Below are positions 8,413 to 16,325 of a stretch of DNA of 39,375 nucleotides, piece by piece (position 1 is the first letter of the stretch; every line of letters starts with the position of its first letter). The stretch lies in assembly GCF_019038435.1 (NCBI RefSeq), contig NZ_JAGPOX010000095.1, forward strand, positions 1-39,375, given 5' to 3'. The translations under genes and the position numbers were made by a program. Below the pieces are notes generated by a model. The model was not told the DNA's origin, ran no database searches, and saw only the letters and a program-made list of their open reading frames with translations. Source of the stretch: Nocardia alni (GTDB lineage: Bacteria > Actinomycetota > Actinomycetes > Mycobacteriales > Mycobacteriaceae).

Positions 8413-10086
8413 CTACTGCTTGGCGAGGTATCGGTGAACGAGCATGACCGCCATCGCGCCCTCGCCGACCGCGGAGGCGACCCGCTTGGCCGATTCGGCA
8501 CGTACGTCACCGGCCACGAAAATGCCCGGGACACTGGTCTCGAGGTGCTGCGGCGGCCGCGGCAGTTCCCAGCCGGGCGGCCTGTTGCCCTCGACCATGA
8601 GATCGGGCCCGGCCAGCACGTATCCGGCGGTATCGCGGATCACGACGTCCGGCAGCCATTCGGTTTCCGGTGCGGCGCCGATGAACAGGAACAAACGCTC
8701 GGCGTCCACCTTCTCCTCGACACCGGTCGCGTTGTTGCGCAGCACGATCCGCTCCATATGGTCGTCCCCGTCGACGGAGACCACCTCGGTACAGGTATGC
8801 ACGGTGATGTTCGGAATCTGCAATATCTGCTGGATCAGATAATGCGACATGGATTTCTCCAGCGAATCCGACCGGATCAGGATGTGTACCGTGCAGGCAT
8901 TACGGGACAGGAATACCGCCGCCTGTCCCGCCGAATTGGCGCCGCCGACGATGTAGACGTCGCGATCCGCGCAATCGGCGGCCTCGGTCATCGCCGAACC
9001 GTAATACACACCGCGCCCGGTGAATTCGTCCACACCCGGCGCCTGATGATGCCGGTAGTTCACGCCGGTGGCGATCAGAACCGCGTGCGCCGAAACCGAA
9101 CTGCCGTCCTCGAAGTTCACCACCCGCGCCGAACCGCAGACATCCACACCGACCACCTCGCGCGCGGTGATCAGCTCGGCGCCGAATTTGACCGCCTGAC
9201 GGCGTGCCCGATCGGCCAGCTGGGCGCCCGAGAGCCCGTCCGGGAAGCCGAGGTAGTTCTCGATGCGCGAGCTCTGTCCCGCCTGGCCGCCGGTCGCGGT
9301 GCGCTCGACCAGCACCGTGCGCAGTCCCTCGGACGCGCCGTACACTGCCGCGCCCAGCCCGGCGGGGCCGCCGCCGACCACGATGAGGTCGTAGAACTCG
9401 CCGGTCGGATCGGTGTTCAGCCCGACACTCGCGGCCAGTTCGGCATCCGTGGGCTCGAACAGCGCGTTCCCGGTCGCGTCGATCACCACCGGACAGCGCT
9501 CCGGGGTCCCGCCGGCCGCCTCGAGCAGCCGCGCACCCTCCGGTTCATCGGCCAGGTACCAGCGGTACGGCAGCTGATTGCGGGCCAGGAACTCCCGGAC
9601 CTCCGAGCAGCGGGCCGACCACCGATGCCCGACCACCTTCGTCTCGTACACCGGCCGATGATCGTCGCCGCGCCAGGCCTCGAGCAGCGAGTCCACCACC
9701 GGATACAACTTCTCCTCCGGCGGATCCCACGGCTTGAGCAGATAGTGGTCGAGGTCGACGACGTTGATCGCCTCGATGGCGGCATTGGTGTCGGCATAGG
9801 CGGTCAGCAGCACACGTCGCGCATGCGGGTGCAGGTCCATCGCCTTTTCCAGGAATTCGATGCCATCCATTCCCGGCATCCGGTAGTCGGCGATCAGCAC
9901 GGCGACGGGCTGACCACGAAGTTTCATCTCACGAAGCGCGTCGAGCGCCGAGGCTCCCGATTCCGCGCGCAGGATGCGGTAGTCCGCACCGTACCGACGC
10001 CGCAGGTCCCGCACGACGGCGCGGGAGACGCCCGGATCGTCGTCGACACTGAGAATCGCCGGTTTGGCGGCAGCTGGTGAAGTCAC
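8413..10086 (-). CDS. response regulator fused to thioredoxin-reductase-like FAD oxidoreductase
   Basis: 557 residues, three modules. Residues 8-130: receiver domain with acidic D15-D17, phospho-acceptor D67 (IADYRMPG), T95 and K118 (LLKPW). Residues 145-225: a glutaredoxin/thioredoxin-like segment (VGHRWSARCSEVREFLARN) with only one Cys. Residues 230-557: two-dinucleotide-fold flavoprotein with FAD motif GGGPAGLGAA, NAD(P) motif GGANSAGQAA (381-390) and a terminal GIFVAGDVR. Where thioredoxin reductases carry CxxC, this protein reads GVYYGSAMTEA (359-369), so it cannot use the classical disulfide. The start is a GTG with no strong RBS. Upstream, 10122-10135 is an ACAGCG-TT-CGCTGT inverted repeat. 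It is first in the operon, 10 bp before the kinase start. Confidence 0.9.
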   Translation of the reverse strand: MTSPAAAKPAILSVDDDPGVSRAVVRDLRRRYGADYRILRAESGASALDALREMKLRGQPVAVLIADYRMPGMDGIEFLEKAMDLHPHARRVLLTAYADTNAAIEAINVVDLDHYLLKPWDPPEEKLYPVVDSLLEAWRGDDHRPVYETKVVGHRWSARCSEVREFLARNQLPYRWYLADEPEGARLLEAAGGTPERCPVVIDATGNALFEPTDAELAASVGLNTDPTGEFYDLIVVGGGPAGLGAAVYGASEGLRTVLVERTATGGQAGQSSRIENYLGFPDGLSGAQLADRARRQAVKFGAELITAREVVGVDVCGSARVVNFEDGSSVSAHAVLIATGVNYRHHQAPGVDEFTGRGVYYGSAMTEAADCADRDVYIVGGANSAGQAAVFLSRNACTVHILIRSDSLEKSMSHYLIQQILQIPNITVHTCTEVVSVDGDDHMERIVLRNNATGVEEKVDAERLFLFIGAAPETEWLPDVVIRDTAGYVLAGPDLMVEGNRPPGWELPRPPQHLETSVPGIFVAGDVRAESAKRVASAVGEGAMAVMLVHRYLAKQ

Positions 10087-10149
10087 ACCATGAGTATGGG
10101 CGGTATGCGCAAGTGGCGGATACAGCGTTCGCTGTGAGCTGCACTCTGC

Positions 10150-10194
10150 GCCTGTTCGCGGGGGCTCGCGAGGCGCGAGCCCCCGCGAACGGGC
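10150..10194 (-). terminator. strong terminator hairpin after the 62-residue gene
   Basis: 20-bp stem (10150-10169 with 10175-10194, one G-T wobble; the central 16 bp perfect) with a 5-nt loop GAGGC. It begins 7 bases beyond the stop of the 62-residue gene and insulates it from the flavoprotein operon. Confidence 0.82.
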
Positions 10195-10201
10195 ACGAAT
10201 A

Positions 10202-10390
10202 TCACGACAGGCCCGGACGACGGTGTTGGACGATATCGAGCTCGGTGGGTGTGAGTAGCCGTTCCAGCTTCTCTTCCTGGTCGGCTCGGGTAGGGCCCGA
10301 AGCTCGAGGGATGTAGAAGTTCTCGGCCTCGGAAACCGGGAGGAGCGGAAGTTCCACTTGCCGGCGGGGAAGGAGAGAACGCAAATTCAC
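10202..10390 (-). CDS. 62-residue hypothetical protein
   Basis: Short basic protein starting MNLRSLLPRRQVELPLLPVS, then EAENFYIPRASGPTRADQEEKLERLLTPTELDIV. It has no membrane segment or signal. I do not recognise it. Three observations argue that it is real. GAGGTGATC, nine bases complementary to the 16S 3' end, lies before the GTG start. A 20-bp terminator stem begins 7 bases after its stop. The C-terminal half reads as an amphipathic helix rather than as a shadow translation. It appears monocistronic and points towards the flavoprotein operon. The first 11 residues could bind nucleic acid or membrane, but this is a guess. Confidence 0.62.
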   Translation of the reverse strand: MNLRSLLPRRQVELPLLPVSEAENFYIPRASGPTRADQEEKLERLLTPTELDIVQHRRPGLS

Positions 10391-10499
10391 GGCGGATCAC
10401 CTCACATGAGACGGATACGGACTCGAGTTCGGTTGCTTCATTGCCTGCCGTTATGCCTATCTGCCATTGTGCGGTCGGTATTACGGATTCGGACACCCC

Positions 10500-10515
10500 T
10501 CACATCAGAATGTGA
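10500..10515. promoter_or_regulatory. inverted repeat TCACAT-N4-ATGTGA
   Basis: Perfect 6-bp arms in the intergenic region between the divergent 62-residue gene and the SRPBCC gene. Symmetry fits a dimeric regulator; identity unknown. Confidence 0.35.
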
Positions 10516-10536
10516 TCTAGTTGATTTTCAACCATA

Positions 10537-10552
10537 AGTGACCTCGATCACT
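10537..10552. promoter_or_regulatory. CRP-like site AGTGA-N6-TCACT
   Basis: Perfect 5-bp arms with the N6 spacing of CRP-family sites (TGTGA-N6-TCACA), about 78 bases before the SRPBCC start codon. This position would suit a repressor or class II activator. Confidence 0.45.
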
Positions 10553-10629
10553 CGTCATCGGTCCCGGCGCGTTCCCAGTAGGATTCCTGGTACCGACAGT
10601 CACATCTCTTATGTTCCCCGGAGGGCGCG

Positions 10630-11076
10630 TTGCCGAACATCCTGGAAGCCAGCATCGAGATCGACGCATCGCCGGAGCGGGTCTGGGCGGTCGTCTCGGA
10701 TCTCGGGAGGATGCCGGAATTCAGCCCGTACACCGTTCGTATGATTCCGCTGGGCGCCCCGCGCACCGGCACGTGGACCGTCAACCTCAATTTCGACAAG
10801 TACTACTACCCCACGACCTCGCGGATCGTGCGCTTCGAACCGAACCGCGCCTTCGCCTTCCGGATGAACGAGAGCGGCACGGTCTGGAGCTACACGCTGG
10901 AGCCCACCGAATCCGGCACCCGGCTGATCGAGCGCCGCGACATCCCCCACGGTGTACGCAAACCCGTGCGCGTGATGATCAACGCGTTCCTGGGCGGCGA
11001 GCAGTCGTTCGAGACGAATCTGGTGGACGGCATGAACGAGACGCTCGGCAAGATCAAGACCGCGGTCGAGAAGTAG
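10630..11076 (+). CDS. SRPBCC (polyketide cyclase/START-like) family protein
   Basis: 148 residues starting at a TTG preceded by GGAGGG four bases upstream. The N-terminus ILEASIEIDASPERVWAVVSDLGRMPEFSPY is a classic SRPBCC/polyketide_cyc2 opening. RIVRFEPNRAFAFRM and WSYTLEPTESGTRLIERRDI continue the helix-grip fold, which encloses a hydrophobic ligand cavity. The family covers lipid or polyketide binding and aromatase/cyclase roles; the substrate cannot be inferred. No membrane or export signal is seen. The next gene starts 42 bases downstream on the same strand, so the two may be co-transcribed. Confidence 0.88.
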   Translation: MPNILEASIEIDASPERVWAVVSDLGRMPEFSPYTVRMIPLGAPRTGTWTVNLNFDKYYYPTTSRIVRFEPNRAFAFRMNESGTVWSYTLEPTESGTRLIERRDIPHGVRKPVRVMINAFLGGEQSFETNLVDGMNETLGKIKTAVEK

Positions 11077-11117
11077 CGTTTCGCCCGGCACGGGCGGCCG
11101 GTCATGCGTACCTTGCA

Positions 11118-11825
11118 ATGATGCGGCGAATCACAGGTTCAGTTGCCATCTCGGGAGCCGTCCTCGGCGCGGCCATCCTGCTGACCGGCTGCGGTGACTC
11201 GTCGAGCCCGAATCCCCACCGCGACGTCACCGTGATCGGGTCCGGGCAGGTACAGGGCGCGCCGGACACGCTGAATTCGGATCTCGGGGTCGAGGTGACC
11301 GCCCCCGACGTGTCGACCGCCATCAGTACGGCCGGAACCAAGGCCAAGGCTGTCACCGACGCCATGGTGGCGGCCGGGGCGCGGCGCGAGGACATCCGCA
11401 CCACCGACGTCTCGGTGCAGCCGCAGTACGGCACCGACCAGACCGTGACCGGCTACACCTCGAGCAATACCGTGCACGTCGTCGTCCGCGATCTGACCAA
11501 GGCCTCGGCGATCCTGGGCGCCGCGGCGCAGGCCGGGGGCAACGACACCCGCATCAACTCGGTGTCGTTCGCACTGGACGACAATTCCAAGCTACTGGCC
11601 GACGCCCGCGCGCGGGCCTTCGCCGACGCCAAGGCCCGGGCCGAGCAGTACGCGGTCCTGTCCGGCACGAAGCTGGGCACCGTCAAGAAGATCAACGAAA
11701 CCAGCAGTGGAACGAACCCTCCCCCGCCGATGGCGCGCAATGAGGCCGCCCCGGCAGAGGTTCCCCTCGAACCCGGCACCCAGACGGTGACGTTCACCGT
11801 CACCGTCACCTGGGAACTGAGCTGA
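11118..11825 (+). CDS. SIMPL (DUF541) domain lipoprotein
   Basis: About 235 residues. The signal peptide ends in lipobox LTGC, so the protein is probably anchored outside the membrane. The body is a SIMPL/DUF541 domain: VTVIGSGQVQGAPDTL, then GARREDIRTTDVSVQPQYG, VHVVVRDLTKASAILGAA, and LADARARAFADAKARAEQYA. These domains occur in periplasmic or outer-envelope proteins of poorly defined function (BP26, YggE). Two adjacent ATGs (11118 and 11121) are possible starts. There is no clear RBS, and TACCTT at 11109-11114 would suit leaderless initiation at the second ATG. It ends 24 bases from the convergent fabH stop. Confidence 0.86.
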   Translation: MMRRITGSVAISGAVLGAAILLTGCGDSSSPNPHRDVTVIGSGQVQGAPDTLNSDLGVEVTAPDVSTAISTAGTKAKAVTDAMVAAGARREDIRTTDVSVQPQYGTDQTVTGYTSSNTVHVVVRDLTKASAILGAAAQAGGNDTRINSVSFALDDNSKLLADARARAFADAKARAEQYAVLSGTKLGTVKKINETSSGTNPPPPMARNEAAPAEVPLEPGTQTVTFTVTVTWELS

Positions 11826-11849
11826 GAGTCCAACCGCCGATCAGGGCGC

Positions 11850-12878
11850 CTAGAACCAATTCGGCAGTTTGACTACCTGCGCGGCATAGGACAGCCCCGC
11901 GCCGAAGGCGACCAGCAGTGCGTCGGCGCCGGGCTTGCTCTCCCCGGACCGCAGCAGCGCCTCCATGGCCAGCGGGACCGAGGCGGCCGAGGTATTGCCG
12001 GTCTCCGCGATATCGTTTGCCACCGCGACCTGCTCGGACAGCTTCAGCTCCCGGGCCATGATCTCGATGATGCGGCCGTTGGCCTGATGCGGAACCATCG
12101 CGTCGATATCGGCCGGGGTCAGCCCGGCCCGTTCGATCGCGTCCAGGCAGACCTTCTTCAACGAGTGCGCGGCCCAGCGGAATACCGCCGTGCCCTCCAT
12201 GGCGAGGTAGGGGCGCACCGCGTCGGTGCCCTTCTCCTCGATCTCGATGAAGAACTCCATCCAGTCCTTGTCCTGGCGGATGGCGTGATGCTGGTCGCCC
12301 TCGGAGCCCCAGACGGTGGGGCCGATCGCGGGCTCACCGGACGGGCCGATCACCACCGCGCCCGCGCCGTCGGCGAACAGGAACGCGGTGCCGCGATCGG
12401 CCGGATTGATCGCGTCGGTCAGCCGCTCGACGCCGATGACCAGCGCATGCCGGGCGGTACCGCCCTTGACCAGGTCCGAACCCACCGCGACGGCGTGGCA
12501 GAACCCCGCGCAGCCGGCGGAGATGTCGAAGGCTGCCGGGTTGTTCATGCCCAGTTCGGTGGCGATCTGCGGGGCCGCGGCCGGGGTCAGCGACAACCAG
12601 GTCGAGGTGGCTACGATGACGCAGTCGACCTGACCGGGCTCGATGCCGGCGGCGGCGAGCGCGTCACGGCTCGCCGCGGCGCTCATGGCGATGATGGTTT
12701 CGGATTCGTCGGCGAACCGGCGCGTGTGGATGCCCGAGCGGGTGCGAATCCACTCATCGCTGGAATTGATCGGCCCGGCGACCTCCTCGTTGGTGACAAC
12801 CCGAGCGGGGCGGTACACGCCGAGCCCGAGCATCGCCGTGTGCTCCACCCTTGTGGCCTGGGCGAGTCGTGCAGCCAT
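11850..12878 (-). CDS. fabH: beta-ketoacyl-ACP synthase III
   Basis: 342-residue thiolase-fold condensing enzyme that joins an acyl-CoA primer to malonyl-ACP. The catalytic triad is intact: Cys-123 in DISAGCAGF, His-264 in VPHQANGRI, Asn-295 in AETGNTSAAS. The ending GAGLSYAAQVVKLP is typical of FabH. The ATG at 12876-12878 is supported by AGGAG 7 nt upstream; the frame runs 37 codons further without a site. It is not next to other fatty-acid synthesis genes here. It could therefore be the mycobacterial-type FabH linking FAS-I to FAS-II, or a specialised starter-unit enzyme. Confidence 0.93.
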   Translation of the reverse strand: MAARLAQATRVEHTAMLGLGVYRPARVVTNEEVAGPINSSDEWIRTRSGIHTRRFADESETIIAMSAAASRDALAAAGIEPGQVDCVIVATSTWLSLTPAAAPQIATELGMNNPAAFDISAGCAGFCHAVAVGSDLVKGGTARHALVIGVERLTDAINPADRGTAFLFADGAGAVVIGPSGEPAIGPTVWGSEGDQHHAIRQDKDWMEFFIEIEEKGTDAVRPYLAMEGTAVFRWAAHSLKKVCLDAIERAGLTPADIDAMVPHQANGRIIEIMARELKLSEQVAVANDIAETGNTSAASVPLAMEALLRSGESKPGADALLVAFGAGLSYAAQVVKLPNWF

Positions 12879-13013
12879 CGTGCTTCTCCTATGTACCTGC
12901 AAGCAGTCCGCCGCCAGAACCGGCCGGTACGGCGACGCCACCCGCCTTCCTCCATCGGGTCCTCCAACGACTACGACACACGTAGACATGAGGCCCCCTC
13001 ATATTAGCCCGAA

Positions 13014-13042
13014 CTGTAGCGGGGAGTTGGGTAAAGTCACAA
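13014..13042 (-). promoter_or_regulatory. probable fabH promoter
   Basis: Minus strand TTGTGA (13037-13042), 17-nt spacer, TACAGT (13014-13019), about 135 bases before the fabH start. Confidence 0.45.
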
Positions 13043-13136
13043 CTGATTCCGCTATGTCCCGTTCGCCTGCCGGTTGCTGCCGTCATGGCCCGGTGGGTGC
13101 ACACCGTTCTTCTCCTACGAGTGAATCGAGGACACC

Positions 13137-13409
13137 ATGCTCGGACTCGGCATCATCGGCTGGATCATCATCGGCGGGCTGGCCGGCTGGATCGCCAGCA
13201 AATTCATGGGGCGCGACGCCCAGATGGGCATCCTGCTGAACATCGTCGTGGGTATCGTCGGCGGCCTGATCGGCGGGTTCATCCTGCGGCTGTGCGGCGT
13301 CGACGTGCACAGCGGCGGCTTCATCTTCAGCTTCCTGACCTGCCTGGCCGGTGCGGTCATCCTGCTGTGGCTGGTGAACCGCTTCAGCGGGCGACGCTCG
13401 GTCAGGTAA
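13137..13409 (+). CDS. GlsB/YeaQ/YmgE family stress-response membrane protein
   Basis: 90 residues, nearly all membrane: about three helices (LGIIGWIIIGGLAGWIASKF, ILLNIVVGIVGGLIGGFIL, FIFSFLTCLAGAVILLWLV) ending in a basic RFSGRRSVR tail. The Gly-rich first helix and the MGRDAQMGILLNIVVGIVG segment are diagnostic of the GlsB/transglycosylase-associated family. Members are induced by envelope or general stress in Gram-positive bacteria; no enzymatic role is established. GAGG lies 5 nt before the ATG. It precedes psd by about 100 bases, without overlap. Confidence 0.92.
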   Translation: MLGLGIIGWIIIGGLAGWIASKFMGRDAQMGILLNIVVGIVGGLIGGFILRLCGVDVHSGGFIFSFLTCLAGAVILLWLVNRFSGRRSVR

Positions 13410-13507
13410 TCAGACCGGGCGGGACGGGTTCAACCGACGCTGGCACGCCACGATTCCCGTAATGTGTGAGCGCAGTAGACGCCTGTCAATGCACGAAAGA
13501 GGAGCCT

Positions 13508-14224
13508 GTGGCCCGCCGCCCCACCCCGCCCGGCACGCCCGAACAAACCGGCCTCGGCCATCTCGCCGACCTGGTTCGCGACGCGGTACCGCCGCTGCAT
13601 CCCGCCGGACTTCCGTTCGTGGCGGCGCCACTGGCGGTCGCGGTGCTCGCGCGGCGGCGCAAGTGGGTGCGGCGCGCGGCGCTGGGCGCGGCGGCCGCCT
13701 CGGCGGCCTTCTTCCGGCATCCACACCGGGTGCCGCCGAACCGGCCCGGTGTCGTGGTCGCCGCGGCCGACGGCCAGGTCGCGCTGGTCGACACGGCCGT
13801 CCCCCCGGCCGAGTTGGACCTCGGCGAGGTCGCGGTGCCGCGGGTCAGCATCTTCCTGTCGGTGCTCGACGTCCATGTGCAGCGTGTGCCGGTATCGGGC
13901 GCGGTGCGCGAGATCGTCTACCGGCGCGGACAGTTCCGCTCGGCCGACCTGCCCGAGGCCAGCGCGTCGAACGAGCGCAACAGCATGGTCCTCGAGACCG
14001 CGTCGGGTCAGCTGGTGACGGTCGTGCAGATCGCCGGGCTGCTGGCCCGCCGGATCGTGTGCGACGCCAAGGTCGGCGACAAGCTCGCCATCGGCGACAC
14101 CTACGGGCTGATCCGCTTCGGTTCCCGCGTCGACACCTATTTCCCCGCGGGCACCCGGCTGCTCGTCGAGCCGGGACAACGCACGATCGGTGGCGAGACG
14201 GTCCTGGCAGAACTGCTGTCATGA
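13508..14224 (+). CDS. psd: phosphatidylserine decarboxylase proenzyme
   Basis: 238-residue short (type II-like) decarboxylase that converts phosphatidylserine to phosphatidylethanolamine at the membrane. It has the conserved FLSVLDVHVQRVP (residues 116-128) and the self-cleavage site G205-S206 in LIRFGSRVDTYFPAG, where Ser becomes the pyruvoyl group of the small alpha chain. The GTG at 13508 is used because GAGGAG precedes it by a few bases; the upstream ATG at 13466 has no site. Its stop overlaps the pssA start by four bases (ATGA), so the two successive pathway enzymes are translationally coupled. Confidence 0.93.
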   Translation: MARRPTPPGTPEQTGLGHLADLVRDAVPPLHPAGLPFVAAPLAVAVLARRRKWVRRAALGAAAASAAFFRHPHRVPPNRPGVVVAAADGQVALVDTAVPPAELDLGEVAVPRVSIFLSVLDVHVQRVPVSGAVREIVYRRGQFRSADLPEASASNERNSMVLETASGQLVTVVQIAGLLARRIVCDAKVGDKLAIGDTYGLIRFGSRVDTYFPAGTRLLVEPGQRTIGGETVLAELLS

Positions 14225-15126
14225 TCGAAAAAGCCGTGATCGTCCAGGGAAGACGCCGGACGGTCCGTTTGCTGCCCAGCATCGTCACGATCCTGGCGCT
14301 GTGCGCGGGGTTGTCGGCGGTGAAATTCGCCCTCGACGGCACGCTCGGTATCGCGCTGGCGATGATCGGCGCGGCCGCGGTGCTGGACACGCTCGACGGC
14401 CGCTTGGCCCGGTTGCTCGACGCGACCACCCGGATGGGCGCCGAACTCGATTCGCTGTCCGACGCCATCTCCTTCGGCGTCGCCCCGGCGCTGGTGCTGT
14501 ACGTGTCGTTTCTGCATCAGTACAGCGCGGGCTGGATCATCGCGCTGATCTACGCGGTCAGTCTGGTCCTGCGGCTGGCCCGGTTCAACACGCTGCTGGA
14601 CGACGACAATCGCCCGGACTGGGAACGCGAGTATTTCGTCGGCGTTCCCGCCCCCGCGGCCGCGCTCACCGCGCTGCTGCCCGTCGCGATCCACGAGCAG
14701 TTCGGCAACGGCTGGTGGAACAGCATCGGCGTAGTCGCGATCTGGACGATCTTCACCGCGCTGCTGGCCGTGAGCACCATCCCGACCCTGGCGATGAAGT
14801 CGGTCTCGGTGGCGCCGCAGGCCGCCGCACTACTGCTGGTGCTGGTCGCCCTCGCCGCCGCCGCACTGGTCACCTTCCCGTTGATCCTGCTGATGGTCCT
14901 GGTGGCGCTGTACCTCGGGCATATCCCATTCGCATGGCGCTCGCAGCGCTGGGTCGCCGCGCGGCCGGAGACGTGGCATCACAAGCCCTCCGAGCGCCGC
15001 GCACAACGCCGCGCGACCCGGGGCCGGCCGGGCCTGCGGGTGTCCTCGGCCCGCCTGCGCCTGCGGCGGCCCAACAGTCGCAACATCCCGAAGAATCGCA
15101 ATTTCCCGGGTGGTCTGCCGCGCTGA
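14221..15126 (+). CDS. pssA: CDP-diacylglycerol-serine O-phosphatidyltransferase
   Basis: 301 residues, about six to eight membrane helices. The CDP-alcohol phosphatidyltransferase motif D-G-x2-A-R-x8-G-x3-D-x3-D is intact (D59, G60, A63, R64, G73, D77, D81; text DTLDGRLARL...GAELDSLSDA). It makes phosphatidylserine from CDP-diacylglycerol and serine, the substrate of the Psd encoded just upstream. The C-terminal 60 residues are strongly basic (RRAQRRATRGRPGLR, RLRLRRPNSRN) and cytosolic, which may bind anionic lipids. It converges with mnhG, leaving a 26-base gap with a weak CTCAC/GTGAG hairpin. Confidence 0.93.
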   Translation: MIEKAVIVQGRRRTVRLLPSIVTILALCAGLSAVKFALDGTLGIALAMIGAAAVLDTLDGRLARLLDATTRMGAELDSLSDAISFGVAPALVLYVSFLHQYSAGWIIALIYAVSLVLRLARFNTLLDDDNRPDWEREYFVGVPAPAAALTALLPVAIHEQFGNGWWNSIGVVAIWTIFTALLAVSTIPTLAMKSVSVAPQAAALLLVLVALAAAALVTFPLILLMVLVALYLGHIPFAWRSQRWVAARPETWHHKPSERRAQRRATRGRPGLRVSSARLRLRRPNSRNIPKNRNFPGGLPR

Positions 15127-15152
15127 ATCCGCCGGCTCACCGTCCCCGTGAG

Positions 15153-15497
15153 TCAGTCGTCCTCATCACCCAATTCGTTGATCAACAGCAGCCCGTCTCG
15201 CCCGCGCTGCTCGCGATACGCCGTGCGGCCGATGAGGTGCGCGATGGCGGGCGCGGTGAGCAGCGTGAACAGCCCGACCAGGATCAGCATCCACACATTG
15301 CCGTGGCCGCGCAGCTCGATCGCGGAGCCCACCAGGATCAGGATCAACCCGACGACCTGCGGTTTGGTCGCGGCGTGCATGCGCGAGAGGGTATCGGGGA
15401 AACGCACGATGCCCAGGGCCGCGGTCAGCGCCAGCGCCGCGCCGAGCACGATCAGCACGTAGGACACCCAGCGCAGGGTCGCGTCGAACCAGATCAT
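15153..15497 (-). CDS. mnhG: Mrp/Mnh antiporter subunit G
   Basis: 114-residue subunit with three membrane helices. IVRFPDTLSRMHAATKPQVVGLILILVG is the MnhG/PhaG signature. It is the last gene of the antiporter operon. The ATG at 15495-15497 overlaps the mnhF stop by four bases. The acidic tail (LINELGDEDD) is cytosolic. It serves as a small structural subunit of the hetero-oligomeric cation/proton antiporter. Confidence 0.94.
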   Translation of the reverse strand: MIWFDATLRWVSYVLIVLGAALALTAALGIVRFPDTLSRMHAATKPQVVGLILILVGSAIELRGHGNVWMLILVGLFTLLTAPAIAHLIGRTAYREQRGRDGLLLINELGDEDD

Positions 15498-15754
15498 CGG
15501 TCGTCCCGGACGCGGAAGCGGGACACCGCGGCCGAGCCGAGGAATCCGACCAGGGCCAGCGCCACGATTCCGGGCAGCACCGTGGTGTCGTCGCTGTACG
15601 CCGCCCACACCGCCAATCCGGAGGCGGTGATGGCGACCAGCGAGTCGATGCCGACCACCCGGTCCAGGGTGCTGGGACCGGCCAGCACCCGGTAGCCGGT
15701 GAGGATGGCGGCGCTGATCAGCAGCACCGCCGCGATGGTCGCGACGATCGTCAT
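15494..15754 (-). CDS. mnhF: Mrp/Mnh antiporter subunit F
   Basis: 86 residues, three membrane helices. GYRVLAGPSTLDRVVGIDSLVAI is the MnhF signature, and the basic RFRVRDDR tail faces the cytosol. It overlaps mnhG by four bases and lies 19 bases after the mnhE stop. That is the only non-overlapping junction in the operon. Confidence 0.94.
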   Translation of the reverse strand: MTIVATIAAVLLISAAILTGYRVLAGPSTLDRVVGIDSLVAITASGLAVWAAYSDDTTVLPGIVALALVGFLGSAAVSRFRVRDDR

Positions 15755-15773
15755 CGCACCGCCTCCTGTGTAT

Positions 15774-16325
15774 TCATCGCTCCTCCGGCGGAGGCGCGTC
15801 GGGCCGCATGGACTCGTGCCATTCGGTGGGCCGCTCGAAGGAGCGGATCAGCAGCTGTTCCAGCCGCCTGGTCGTGTAGTAGAACCGCTCGACGGCCGCG
15901 TCACTGCCCACATCCAGCACGTGCACCCAGACGGTCCGGGTCTCGCGATCGATCTCCAGCACCATGGTGCCCGGAATCAGGTTCAGCAGGTCCGCGCACA
16001 GCACCATCACCAGCGGCGACCGAATGGCCAGGCGCACACGCAACACGCCCGAGACCGGCGACCCGGACCGCCGGATCGCGAACCAGGCGATCTGCACGCT
16101 CGACTCGAGCGCGTAGTAGGCGCTGACCACGACCAGTTCGATCAGCGTCAGCGGATGCAGGCGTCCGGAGATCGGCACCCGGGGCAGCGGCAGCGCCACC
16201 ATGATCAGCACGCCGATCGCCAGGCCCGCCACCATATTTCCGACGCTGAACTCACCCCACAGCGCGGTGTAGACGACCGCCAGCCAGACCACGCCACCGA
16301 TCCAGACCAGCGTTTCGCGACTCAT
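15774..16325 (-). CDS. mnhE: Mrp/Mnh antiporter subunit E
   Basis: 183 residues. It has two to three N-terminal membrane helices, then a cytosolic domain with LLNLIPGTMVLEIDRETRTVWVHVLDVG, the MnhE signature. SAYYALESSVQIAWFAIR is also typical. The Pro/Glu-rich C-terminus (RPDAPPPEER) looks disordered. The start overlaps the mnhD stop by four bases. Confidence 0.93.
   Translation of the reverse strand: MSRETLVWIGGVVWLAVVYTALWGEFSVGNMVAGLAIGVLIMVALPLPRVPISGRLHPLTLIELVVVSAYYALESSVQIAWFAIRRSGSPVSGVLRVRLAIRSPLVMVLCADLLNLIPGTMVLEIDRETRTVWVHVLDVGSDAAVERFYYTTRRLEQLLIRSFERPTEWHESMRPDAPPPEER

Noticed and set aside
8317..10080. 587-codon open frame opposite the receiver-flavoprotein gene
   Set aside because: It is a complementary-strand shadow; the opposite frame has complete receiver, FAD and NAD(P) motifs.
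10083..10496. 137-codon leftward frame overlapping the 62-residue gene
   Set aside because: It runs through the strong terminator stem and the inverted repeats, has a random-looking composition and no RBS. The 62-residue frame fits the SD and terminator far better.
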